Shown here piece after piece: positions 34,884 through 43,171 of a stretch of DNA of 49,659 bases; the stretch's first letter is position 1, and every line of letters begins with the position of its first letter. Below the pieces are notes generated by a model, which was given only the letters and a program-made list of their open reading frames with translations, was not told the origin of the DNA and ran no database searches. The translations under genes and the position numbers were made by a program. Origin of the DNA: a bacterium HR37 (GTDB lineage Bacteria; Desulfobacterota_D; UBA1144; Nemesobacterales; CSP1-2); the NCBI GenBank assembly GCA_002898375.1, contig BEIN01000019.1:1-49659 (forward strand), given 5' to 3'.

Positions 34884-35822
34884 ATGCCAGAGGTAAGCGT
34901 GATTATACCAACATATAACAGGGCTGGGTTTCTTCGCTCAGCGATAAGAAGCGTTTTAAATCAAACATTTCAGGATTTTGAAATCATAGTTGTGGATGAT
35001 GGATCTATAGACTGCAGTGCTAAAGAAGTTGTAAATGAATTTAGGGATCCCAGAATAAGATACATCCGCCATGAGGTAAATAGGGGTGGCTCTGCTGCAA
35101 GAAACACGGGGATAAAGGCCTCAAGGGGTAGGTATATTGCTTTTCTCGATGACGATGATGAGTGGTTGCCTGAGAAGCTTCAAAAGCAGATAGAGGTTCT
35201 TTATTCCAGCCCTGAGAGGGTTGGGGGAGTGTATACGGGGTTTCTTATTCTTGATAGAAGTAATGAAAGATTGCTGAGGCGGTGGATACCTTCAAAAAGA
35301 GGATATCTACTTAGTGAATTGGCTAAGGAGAATTGCATTAAGACTACATCAACTTTGCTTTTAAGAAAAGAATGCTTTGATAAAGTAGGTTTGTTTGATG
35401 AGAATTTGGCTAGTAGTCAGGATTATGATATGTGGATTCGAATCTCGAAAAAATTTCATTTCGAATGCGTTGAAGAGCCACTTGTAAAGTATTACATGCA
35501 TGAGAATAAGATAACTACTAATTATGAGAATTTAATTAATGGTATGGAAAGTATGCTGGAAAAACATCACTATTTATTTGCATCAAATAGAAGAAGTTAC
35601 AGTTACCGTTATTTTATTCTTGGAGTACTTTACTGTCTTTGGGAAAAAGACAAAAAAGGTAGAGAACTAATCTTTAAAGCTATAAAATTATATCCTTTTG
35701 ACATAAGGTATTATTTTAATTTAGGACTCTCATTACTAGGTGTAAAAACATTTAAAAAAATTAAGGAATTACGCAGTAGGTTAGGCGTTTCTCTTTTGTT
35801 AAGAAAGTTTGTAACTAAATAA
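34884..35822 (+). CDS. GT2 glycosyltransferase with TPR-like C-terminal tail; composition changes midway
   Basis: 312 residues. The GT-A domain is complete: 'VSVIIPTYNRAGFL' at 4-17, 'VVDDGSIDCS' at 36-45 and DDDDEW at 89-94, 'SQDYDMWIR' near 174-182. Residues about 240-300 form a helical, TPR-like tail closely resembling the fragment at 2-217. The first 350 or so bases have the base composition of the upstream genes. From about 35240 the sequence becomes clearly richer in A+T without loss of frame, and this continues through the next gene. This suggests recombination inside the gene. The enzyme still looks functional. Confidence 0.87.
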   Translation: MPEVSVIIPTYNRAGFLRSAIRSVLNQTFQDFEIIVVDDGSIDCSAKEVVNEFRDPRIRYIRHEVNRGGSAARNTGIKASRGRYIAFLDDDDEWLPEKLQKQIEVLYSSPERVGGVYTGFLILDRSNERLLRRWIPSKRGYLLSELAKENCIKTTSTLLLRKECFDKVGLFDENLASSQDYDMWIRISKKFHFECVEEPLVKYYMHENKITTNYENLINGMESMLEKHHYLFASNRRSYSYRYFILGVLYCLWEKDKKGRELIFKAIKLYPFDIRYYFNLGLSLLGVKTFKKIKELRSRLGVSLLLRKFVTK

Positions 35823-35860
35823 AGGGTGTTATTTCCAATAATTTGTTAAGGGAGTAATTT

Positions 35861-36838
35861 ATGAAGCTTAAGGAAACTATCAAAACTCAATTTCGTAAAT
35901 TTAAAAATATAGTTTCAGTAATTCCTGAGGGTAATGTTGATCAACCAATTGGGAAATATTTTGCCCCAGGTGTACTTGGGGGATATTATAACGATTTAAG
36001 TGCAAAGTGTGAACAACAATTTGATAAGCTTCAAAATATGATTAGCTCTAAATGGTATTCCCCTGTTATATTATCCCAATTAGCATTAGGTTGTTACGAG
36101 AAGTGGTTATCAGACAAATCTTTAAAGCATAAAGATGGGTTTATCTATATAGCTGGTTTATTGGTGGAGGATCAAAAATTTAGAAGAGTTGGTAATACTG
36201 AAATAGGTGTTTGGGAGTATAACTTTCCTTTTTCATATAATGTAAAACCACCGTGGATTTCTGGGATGGCACAGGGACAGGCAATCTCTGTTCTTATGCG
36301 TGCACATCAAATAACAAAAGATAAACGATATCTTATATCATCTCAGTATGCATTGAGATCATTTGAGCATACAATCGAAGAGGGAGGCGTAAAAACAGTT
36401 GAGAAAGATGGGTGTGTTTTTTATGAGGAGTTTCCTTCGGTTCCTTATAGTCACGTATTAAATGGATTTATTTTTGCCCTTTGGGGTCTTTATGATTACT
36501 ATATCTACTTAAATGACCCGAGAGCAAAGCGATTATTTGAAGCTGGAATCTTTACTCTCAAAAGGTATCTTTCTAAATATGATGTTGGTTATTGGTCAAA
36601 ATACGACCTGTATCCTTATCCGTATAATATGGCCCATCCTGCTAGTCTTTTTTACCACAATCTACATATTAATCAGTTAAAAGCACTTTATCTTATCACA
36701 GAAGAGCCGGTTTTTCTTGCTATGGCAAGTCGTTGGGATAATTACATAAAAAGTAATATCTGTAAACTAATGGCAATATCTCACCGTATAAGCTTTCTCT
36801 TGCTGAATCGAAAGTGTTTTGTTACACGTTCTGCTTAA
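35861..36838 (+). CDS. D-glucuronyl C5-epimerase-like protein
   Basis: 325 residues. Strong family marks: 'PPWISGMAQGQAISVLMRA' at 130-148, 'EEFPSVPYSHVLNGFIFALWGLYDYY' region at 189-214 (each half well conserved), 'YWSKYD' at 244-249 and 'YHNLHINQL' at 265-273. The family includes heparosan-N-sulfate-glucuronate 5-epimerase, which inverts C5 of glucuronate units within a polymer to give iduronate. No signal peptide is visible, so it may act on cytoplasmic or lipid-linked sugars. The gene is A+T-rich, sits between two sections of backbone composition and has a ribosome-binding AAGGGAG. The last 30 residues look poorly conserved, and a slightly shortened C-terminus is possible. Confidence 0.8.
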   Translation: MKLKETIKTQFRKFKNIVSVIPEGNVDQPIGKYFAPGVLGGYYNDLSAKCEQQFDKLQNMISSKWYSPVILSQLALGCYEKWLSDKSLKHKDGFIYIAGLLVEDQKFRRVGNTEIGVWEYNFPFSYNVKPPWISGMAQGQAISVLMRAHQITKDKRYLISSQYALRSFEHTIEEGGVKTVEKDGCVFYEEFPSVPYSHVLNGFIFALWGLYDYYIYLNDPRAKRLFEAGIFTLKRYLSKYDVGYWSKYDLYPYPYNMAHPASLFYHNLHINQLKALYLITEEPVFLAMASRWDNYIKSNICKLMAISHRISFLLLNRKCFVTRSA

Positions 36839-36899
36839 TTACAGTGAAAGGAAATAAGAGTGACTGACTTTTGAAACTTTGGATATAAGGAGAAAAACC

Positions 36900-37928
36900 A
36901 TGAATATAGGACTTGTTGGAATTGGGCACTGGGGGAAAAACCATCTTCGGATTCTCTCCGGTCTTAGAGGGGTAAAACTGAGTTGTGTTTGCGACTCTGA
37001 TAGAAATAGGCTTTTAGCATTTGAATCCCAGTATACGAATACAAGGTTTACAGAAGACTTTGGGGAGCTTCTCTCCTGTGTGGATGCTCTGGTTATTGCA
37101 AGTTCTGCTATAACCCATTATAACTTTGCCAAAAGGGCTCTTTTAGCGGGAAAGCATGTCTTTGTTGAAAAACCCCTTGCCCTGGATCCCCGGGAAGGGG
37201 AAGAACTTGTAGAGATTGCCGAGTCCAGAGGACTCGTTCTCATGGTGGGTCATCTCCTTCTTTTCCATCCTGCTATTGAGATGCTAAGGGTCCTTATAAA
37301 GGAGGGAAGCCTTGGAGAGGTGTACTATCTTTACTCTCAGAGATCAAACCTGGGTATAGTCCGTCAGGATGAAAATGTCCTCTGGAGTCTTGCCCCTCAT
37401 GACATATATATCCCGATTTTTCTTCTGGATGATATTCCTGAAAGTGTCTCTGTCAGGGGTAAGGATTACCTCCAAAACGGTATAGAGGATGTGGTTTTTG
37501 GAAACCTTTTCTTCCCCGATGGAAAGATGGCAAACTTCCACACAAGCTGGCTTGACCCAAGAAAGGTAAGAAGGTTTACCGTTGTTGGCTCCAAAAAAAT
37601 GGCGGTTTTTGACGATATGGAGGCTGAGGAGAAGCTTAAAATCTACGATAAGGGAATAGATATAAAGAGAGCAGGAAAAGAAGAGCTTCCTCCTGCTACC
37701 ATAAGCGTGCGTTACGGGGACGTTATATCTCCAAATCTTCCTTTTAAGGAACCGCTGGCTGAGGAGCTTGGGCATTTTATAAGGTGTGTTTTGGAGGGGA
37801 AAACACCCAGAGCAGATGGAAGGCACGGCCTTTTAACGCTTTATCTGCTTGATGCATGCCAGAGATCCCTAAACAACAGGGGTATTCCTGTAGAGATTCC
37901 CGAAAAGGCAAGGAGGTTGCTTCGATGA
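36900..37928 (+). CDS. wbpB: Gfo/Idh/MocA oxidoreductase (WbpB/WlbA-type)
   Basis: 342 residues from ATG 36900, chosen because AAGGAG lies 7 bases upstream; a TTG at 36879 is less likely. The Rossmann motif is 'GIGHWGKNH' at 7-15 and the family 'EKP' is at 90-92. 'ENVLWSLAPHDIYIP' supplies the catalytic-site region. In the WbpB/WlbA role, it oxidises C3 of UDP-GlcNAcA to a 3-keto sugar, the substrate of the next enzymes. It overlaps the acetyltransferase by 4 bases and is 0.8 kb from the matching aminotransferase, which supports this pathway. The specific substrate is inferred from the neighbours. Confidence 0.82.
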   Translation: MNIGLVGIGHWGKNHLRILSGLRGVKLSCVCDSDRNRLLAFESQYTNTRFTEDFGELLSCVDALVIASSAITHYNFAKRALLAGKHVFVEKPLALDPREGEELVEIAESRGLVLMVGHLLLFHPAIEMLRVLIKEGSLGEVYYLYSQRSNLGIVRQDENVLWSLAPHDIYIPIFLLDDIPESVSVRGKDYLQNGIEDVVFGNLFFPDGKMANFHTSWLDPRKVRRFTVVGSKKMAVFDDMEAEEKLKIYDKGIDIKRAGKEELPPATISVRYGDVISPNLPFKEPLAEELGHFIRCVLEGKTPRADGRHGLLTLYLLDACQRSLNNRGIPVEIPEKARRLLR

Positions 37929-38674
37929 TTCACGCCACAGCAGTTCTAGGAAAAGGGGTTAAGCTTGGTGAAAACGTGGTTATAGAGGAAGATGTCAGGA
38001 TAGGGGATGGGTGTTTTATAGGGCACAATGTCGTTATACATGCCGATACGGAAATAGGAAACGGGGTTAGAATAGGGGACAACACTGTAATAGGTAGGCT
38101 ACCTATGAGGGCTAAGATGAGTGCTGTTACGGAAGAGGGAAGGCTTACCCATACGGTAATCGGTGATAATGCCCTTATAGGCTCTCAGGTGGTAATCTAC
38201 CGTGGTTGCAGTATAGGAAGCCAGGTTCTTGTTGCTGACCTTGCTTCAGTCAGGGAAAATGTGGAGATAGGGGATCTTACTATAATTGGAAGGGGGGTTG
38301 CAATTGAAAACAGGGTAAAGATAGGCAGGAAATGTAAAGTTGAGACAAATGCCTACATATGTGCCCTTTCTGTGGTAGAGGATTTCTGCTTTATAGCGCC
38401 CATGGTTACGTTTACCAACGATAACTTTCTTGGAAGAACGGAGGAAAGGTTTAGATACCATAGAGGCCCCTGGCTTAAGCTTGGAGCCCGTATAGGGGCA
38501 AACGCTACCCTGTTACCCGGAATTACGGTGGGAGAAGATGCCCTTGTGGCAGCAGGCTCAGTTGTTACAAGGGATGTTCCCCCAGGAAAGGTGGTTATGG
38601 GTGTTCCGGCCCGTATCGTGCGTGACGTTCCCGAGGGGCAGTTAATAGAGAACCAGGTTTTTTTCAAAAAATAA
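37925..38674 (+). CDS. wbpD: Left-handed beta-helix N-acetyltransferase (WbpD/WlbB-type)
   Basis: 249 residues built almost entirely from hexapeptide repeats ('IGDGCFIGHNVVI', 'IGNGVRIGDNTVIG', 'IGDNALIGSQVVI'), ending in 'AAGSVVTRDVPPGKVVMGVPARI'. This is the LbH acetyltransferase fold that uses acetyl-CoA. In the WbpD role it N-acetylates the 3-amino group of UDP-GlcNAc(3N)A to make the 2,3-diacetamido sugar. I chose the ATG at 37925 because it overlaps the preceding stop (ATGA) and starts with the family-typical 'MIHATAVLGKGV'. The next gene has its own AAGGAG. Confidence 0.87.
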   Translation: MIHATAVLGKGVKLGENVVIEEDVRIGDGCFIGHNVVIHADTEIGNGVRIGDNTVIGRLPMRAKMSAVTEEGRLTHTVIGDNALIGSQVVIYRGCSIGSQVLVADLASVRENVEIGDLTIIGRGVAIENRVKIGRKCKVETNAYICALSVVEDFCFIAPMVTFTNDNFLGRTEERFRYHRGPWLKLGARIGANATLLPGITVGEDALVAAGSVVTRDVPPGKVVMGVPARIVRDVPEGQLIENQVFFKK

Positions 38675-38692
38675 AATTTAAAAGGAGATGTA

Positions 38693-40339
38693 ATGAGTTC
38701 TATTCTAATAGATAAAGATATACTTTTAGATTGTTTAGGTATTACCCAAGAAAACACATCTAATTCCCTTAAATTAATTGAGTTTTGTAAAAGGGAAGAT
38801 ATAAAGGCCTGGGTTTCAGAGCACAGTGTGTCAGAGGTCTGCAGGGTTATTGCTGGTAGCAAAAATATAAAGGAATTTTTTAATAAACTTAAAGATTTAC
38901 TTGAGATATTTGGTGTTTTATCCCTTAATAAAGATAATATCTTTTCTGCTATATCGCGTTTGGATACGGACTACTGGGTATCCATTCAGTATGAGGTTGC
39001 AAAGCAAGCGGGTATTAAATACATCGTTACAAACAGTCCTCACTCCTATGGTGGTGATTCCCAAAACCCTGAGGTTCTAACCCCAGAGGCCTTTATGGAA
39101 AGGGTTAAGGAAGAGGAGGCTGGTAGTATCCCACCACTTGATTTAAAGCCTGAGCTTCATCAGTTTTGGGATGAGGCTCAGAAGGGGCTTGGGAGGGTTA
39201 TCTTTTCTACCAGTTTTATCCTTGGTGATACCGTAAAGAGGTTTGAGGAGGAGTTTGCAAAGTACTGTGGGGTGGAGCACTGTATAGGGGTAGCTTCGGG
39301 AAGTGATGCCCTTTTAATATCCCTTATGGCAATAGATGTAGGTCCTGAGGATGCTGTAATAACCACTCCGTATACCTTTTTTGCCACAGCCGGTTCAATT
39401 GCAAGGCTTTTTGCCCTACCTGTTTTTGTTGATATAGATTCCGCTACCTATAACATTGATCCTAACGGGATTGAGAAGCTTATAAAAGAGAGCTGCTACT
39501 GGGATGGTGAGGCTCTCTGGATAGAGTCCCCGGATGTTAGAACCTCCCCTTTAAACCCCCGATACTTTCCGAAACGGCGTCGTGTAAAGGCTATAATCCC
39601 TGTTCACCTCTTTGGTCAGACCGCTGATATGGAAAGGATAATGGAGATAGCAAAAAGGTATAACCTCTACGTTATTGAGGATGCAGCCCAGGCTCATGGA
39701 GCCGAGTGCTGGATGGTGGGTTCCGGGCCGAAAAGGGTAGGTTCAATAGGGCATCTTGGATGTTTTTCCTTCTTTCCCACAAAAAACCTGGGAGGATGGG
39801 GTGATGGAGGAGCTGTTACAACAAATGATCCAGAGCTTGCTGAGAAAATAAGGATCTTAAGGGTTCATGGAAGCAGCCCCAAGTACTATCACAGGTTTGT
39901 AGGGATTAACAGCAGGCTGGATGCAATTCAGGCCTCGGTTTTACTGGCAAAGCTTCCCCATCTTGATACGTGGATAGATAAAAGACAAAGGGTTGCAAGA
40001 AGGTATATGGATTTACTCTCTTTAAATGGAAGGGTTCAGTTGCCTGAGGTAGCCGGTTATGTGGCAAGGCATGTCTGGAACCAGTTTGTTATAAGAATAA
40101 AAGGGGATGGAAAGAGGGATCAGGTTCAAAAGAGGTTAAAGGAGAGGGGAATCGGTACCGGTATCTATTACCCGCTACCCCTTCATCTGCAGGAGTGTTT
40201 CTCATACCTTGGTTACAAAGAGGGGGATTTTCCTAACTCAGAGAGGGCTTCAAGGGAAACGCTTGCTCTGCCTATGTTTCCTGAGCTGAGGGAATGGGAG
40301 CAGGAGAAGATTTCCAGAGAACTTGGGGAGGTGCTATGA
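38693..40339 (+). CDS. wbpE: PIN-like domain fused to DegT/WbpE-type aminotransferase
   Basis: 548 residues; the usual DegT family length is about 370-400. Residues 1-140 resemble a PIN nuclease domain: Asp7 in 'LIDKDILLD', Glu48 in 'VSEHSVSEV', Asp91/Asp93 before 'AKQAGIKYIVTN' (103-114), and 'VLTPEAFMERV' at 128-138, the usual closing motif. The last acidic block is altered ('TNSPHSY' instead of TRN/D-x-DF). Residues 150-548 form a PLP aminotransferase with 'GSGSDAL', 'EDAAQAHGA' (Asp330) and the PLP lysine Lys364 in 'FPTKNLGG'. It likely makes the 3-amino sugar between WbpB and WbpD. AAGGAG precedes the ATG. The PIN half is more A+T-rich than the rest. Confidence 0.85.
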   Translation: MSSILIDKDILLDCLGITQENTSNSLKLIEFCKREDIKAWVSEHSVSEVCRVIAGSKNIKEFFNKLKDLLEIFGVLSLNKDNIFSAISRLDTDYWVSIQYEVAKQAGIKYIVTNSPHSYGGDSQNPEVLTPEAFMERVKEEEAGSIPPLDLKPELHQFWDEAQKGLGRVIFSTSFILGDTVKRFEEEFAKYCGVEHCIGVASGSDALLISLMAIDVGPEDAVITTPYTFFATAGSIARLFALPVFVDIDSATYNIDPNGIEKLIKESCYWDGEALWIESPDVRTSPLNPRYFPKRRRVKAIIPVHLFGQTADMERIMEIAKRYNLYVIEDAAQAHGAECWMVGSGPKRVGSIGHLGCFSFFPTKNLGGWGDGGAVTTNDPELAEKIRILRVHGSSPKYYHRFVGINSRLDAIQASVLLAKLPHLDTWIDKRQRVARRYMDLLSLNGRVQLPEVAGYVARHVWNQFVIRIKGDGKRDQVQKRLKERGIGTGIYYPLPLHLQECFSYLGYKEGDFPNSERASRETLALPMFPELREWEQEKISRELGEVL

Positions 40340-40515
40340 AGGTACTAACTGTAGTTGGTGCTCGTCCGCAGTTTATAAAGGCTTCTGCTGTATCTAAGGC
40401 TATTGAGGAGTTTAACCGGTGTGAGGGCATGGAACATATAAAAGAGGTTTTGGTTCACACCGGACAGCACTACGATTACGAGATGTCTATAGTAAGTAAA
40501 TCTAGTTCGTTTTGA
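40336..40515 (+). pseudogene. UDP-GlcNAc 2-epimerase (WecB/WbpI-type), 5' remnant
   Basis: Only 59 codons of a protein that is normally about 360-380 residues. It starts at an ATG overlapping the aminotransferase stop, with GGGGAGG upstream, and has the unmistakable N-terminus 'LTVVGARPQFIKASAV' and 'VHTGQHYDYEMS'. After 'EMS' (about 40495) family similarity ends and the frame runs into a stop at 40513-40515. The following DNA is A+T-rich and belongs to another gene. The 3' part of the gene was therefore lost at a recombination junction near 40494. If no other copy exists, the sugar pathway would stop at the gluco form. Confidence 0.85.
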
Positions 40516-40548
40516 AATTGAAGAAGCAGTAAGGAAAGTGTATTAGTT

Positions 40549-41934
40549 ATGCATAGCAATATAGCTTTGATTTTTAAAAAGATGATTAATCCCAGGGTGG
40601 GTTTTTTGTTCCTTGGTATATTTGCCATAGTGTCACTTGCCTGGGTTATAGGAGGGATGATAGGTGTAGAAGACTATGGTGTCTTGCCACTTGCCCTGGT
40701 CGTTGGTCTATTGGGGGCCTTACTTATTTTTAGATTCCCCTTAATAGGTATGGCCACAATGTGCTTTCTTGTTCCTTTGGGTCCAACTACCCGTTTAATA
40801 GGTGGGGAAAGGGCTTTAACCCTGGCTGTGGGGGGTCTCTTATTTGGAATATTTGTTTCCAGAGTCTTAGTATTTCGTGAGAAAATAAAGCTTGATTACA
40901 TATCTAAGATTGTATTTGCCTATATTCTCTGGGGATTTCTCTCAGCTTTATGGGCTTATGATCCAGCAAGGTCTTTTAATTATGGAATAAGATTGCTTCA
41001 AATGCTTGCTATATATGTTTTGTTCTTAAACTACTGTCAGGACAAAAGACAACTGGATATTCTTACTTTAAGTTTTATAGGAGGAGCTTTAGTTTCATCA
41101 GCTGTAGCCTTCTTTGGAGGTATGACTTACAGAACCACCCAGAGGATTACGCTTTCTGAGTTTGATCCGAATAACTTTGCTCTTATCCTTTGTTTAGCCT
41201 TTATATTGATATCCTATTATTTTTACAGGACTAGGGTTGCGGTTTTTAAATTGATATTTTTTTTAGGGGCTATGATTATTGGATATACAATAATACAAGC
41301 ACAAAGCAGGGGTATGTGGGTGGCTATTTCGCTTTCTTTAATTTTATCTCTCATTTTGGTGTTTAAAAATTCTCAGGTAATAAAAAGGGCTTTTATTGCA
41401 ACCATAATCTTAGCCGGTGTTATTATCTCTGGTTACTACTTGGGAGTTATCAATGAAACTGTGGTTAGCAGATTTCAAACCCTTTTCTCTGATGATGTTT
41501 CTACCATGACTGCAAGGCGTAGCGATATATGGAAAGTGGGATTGGAAATGATTAAAAGCAATTTTCTTTTGGGAGTTGGGCTTAAAAATTTTGAAGTTGT
41601 GTATAATTATTATGCTCTTTCTACAAACATACTCACCGCTGGATTTTCTAGGGATCCTCATAATACATTTCTTGGAGTAATTGCTGAAACTGGAATAGTT
41701 GGTTTTTTTATATTTGCCTGTATGTTTATTTATATTTATAGGAATATACACCGTATAGCAAACCCTTTAGCGTACTTTGTATACACCTGGCTATTCTTAT
41801 GCTTTGTATTAGGGAATTTTTCAATAACTAATCACTTTAAATTTTATTTTTGGATTGTTCTCGTACTTATATCCTTAAAGCTGCGATTGGAAAATCAGGC
41901 TAGTTTAACTGTTTATAAGGACAAACTTTTATGA
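40549..41934 (+). CDS. O-antigen polymerase/ligase family protein (Wzy/WaaL-like)
   Basis: 461 residues, about eleven hydrophobic helices. The central 'IQAQSRGMWVAISLSLI' and the late 'DPHNTFLGVIAETGIVGFFIFACMFI' are the hallmark segments of the Wzy_C superfamily; a large periplasmic loop lies between them ('FQTLFSDDVSTMTARRSDIWKVG'). Such proteins polymerise lipid-linked repeat units or ligate the polymer to a lipid. With Wzx at 31402 and no chain-length regulator in view, polymerase is my preferred reading, but ligase cannot be excluded. First gene of the A+T-rich block, overlapping the next gene by 4 bases. Confidence 0.85.
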   Translation: MHSNIALIFKKMINPRVGFLFLGIFAIVSLAWVIGGMIGVEDYGVLPLALVVGLLGALLIFRFPLIGMATMCFLVPLGPTTRLIGGERALTLAVGGLLFGIFVSRVLVFREKIKLDYISKIVFAYILWGFLSALWAYDPARSFNYGIRLLQMLAIYVLFLNYCQDKRQLDILTLSFIGGALVSSAVAFFGGMTYRTTQRITLSEFDPNNFALILCLAFILISYYFYRTRVAVFKLIFFLGAMIIGYTIIQAQSRGMWVAISLSLILSLILVFKNSQVIKRAFIATIILAGVIISGYYLGVINETVVSRFQTLFSDDVSTMTARRSDIWKVGLEMIKSNFLLGVGLKNFEVVYNYYALSTNILTAGFSRDPHNTFLGVIAETGIVGFFIFACMFIYIYRNIHRIANPLAYFVYTWLFLCFVLGNFSITNHFKFYFWIVLVLISLKLRLENQASLTVYKDKLL

Positions 41935-43163
41935 AGGTATTGCTAGTTTCTTCAATGTATCCAAATCCTGTAAATGAGAATGCAGGTATTTTTGTTGAGG
42001 AACAAGTTAAGGCATTGGTTAAGAAGGGTTGTGACATAAAGGTAGTAAAACCTGTTCCCTATTCCCCTTCTATTTTAAGAAGAGTAAATCAAAGATGGAA
42101 GGAATACATAAATGTTCCGTTATCTGAAATCAGAAATGAAATCGAAATATTTTATCCAAGGTATTTGCAGATTCCACACTCTTTGCTTGGTGATTTGATA
42201 GGTTATTCATTGCTGTATTTTCAGGGTGAGTTGCTTTATTTGGGTATAAAGCAGAAAATAAATGAAATTATTGTAAATTTTAGACCTCATATTGTGCATG
42301 TTCATGGAGCTTTTCCAACGGGATATGTGGTTTCATTGCTGAAAAGATCGCTTTTACGGAATGTTAAAACGGTACTTACACTTCATGGTGGGGATATTAA
42401 CGTTATTCCTTTTAGGAGCAGATTAATTAAGAGAAAAGTAAAAGAGAGTTTAAATAATCAGGATGCTATTATAGCTGTTAGTCAAAATTTAAAGGATATA
42501 GCTATTTCTATTTCAGGGTGTGACCGAATTTATGTGATTCCTAACGGAGTGGATATACATAAATTTACTTTATCTACAGAGGACTTAGAATTAGTTAAGA
42601 AAAAAAGGGAAATCTTTAAAGAAAACAAAGTTATTCTGTTTGTAGGTAATATTAGCAGGGAAAAAGGAATAATAGAGCTATTGGAAGCTTTTACACGACT
42701 TATATCGTATAGGGATAATCTTATATTGATACTTGTTGGTAGGGTTAAGATAGTGGACATTTTAAATCGTTATTTAAGTTCTTTAAGTGGGAAGGTTAAA
42801 GTTATTGGTCCTGTTAAACACGAAGAAATAAAGATATGGATGAATTTATGTGATATTTTTGTTCTCCCAAGTTACACCGAAGGTTTACCTGTATCAATGT
42901 TAGAAGCTATGTCTTGTGGAAAGCCAGTAGTTGTTTCTAAAGTAGGTGGTGTTAGTGAAGTCGTTAAAGATAAAAAAAATGGTTTGTTGGTAAGACCTAA
43001 GGATATAGATGGGTTAGTTCAATGTATAGAGTTTTTGCTTGATAATCCGCATAAAGCAAAAAGCTTGGGCGAAGAAGGAAGAAAGACAATTCTTGAGAAT
43101 TATACTTGGAGCAAAAACGCTGAAAGAACTATTGAAGTTTATAAAAACATTGTTTCTAATTAA
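41931..43163 (+). CDS. GT4 family glycosyltransferase
   Basis: 410 residues. 'VLLVSSMYPNPVNENAGIFVEEQ' style N-terminus (start of many GT4 enzymes), 'VHVHGAFPTGYVVSLL' in the first half, 'VIPNGVDIHKF', 'VLFVGNISREKGIIELLEAF' and the donor motif 'SYTEGLPVSMLEAMSCGKP' (with glutamates spaced seven apart) in the second. It overlaps the polymerase by 4 bases. It is noticeably A+T-rich, like its neighbours. Sugar unknown. Confidence 0.9.
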   Translation: MKVLLVSSMYPNPVNENAGIFVEEQVKALVKKGCDIKVVKPVPYSPSILRRVNQRWKEYINVPLSEIRNEIEIFYPRYLQIPHSLLGDLIGYSLLYFQGELLYLGIKQKINEIIVNFRPHIVHVHGAFPTGYVVSLLKRSLLRNVKTVLTLHGGDINVIPFRSRLIKRKVKESLNNQDAIIAVSQNLKDIAISISGCDRIYVIPNGVDIHKFTLSTEDLELVKKKREIFKENKVILFVGNISREKGIIELLEAFTRLISYRDNLILILVGRVKIVDILNRYLSSLSGKVKVIGPVKHEEIKIWMNLCDIFVLPSYTEGLPVSMLEAMSCGKPVVVSKVGGVSEVVKDKKNGLLVRPKDIDGLVQCIEFLLDNPHKAKSLGEEGRKTILENYTWSKNAERTIEVYKNIVSN

Positions 43164-43171
43164 AAATCCTT

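Noticed and set aside
37344-37826. A 160-codon minus-strand open frame
   Set aside because: Antisense shadow of the WbpB-type oxidoreductase, without domain features.
40490-40560. Insertion sequence at the broken 2-epimerase
   Set aside because: No transposase, terminal inverted repeat or target duplication is visible; homologous or illegitimate recombination explains the junction better.
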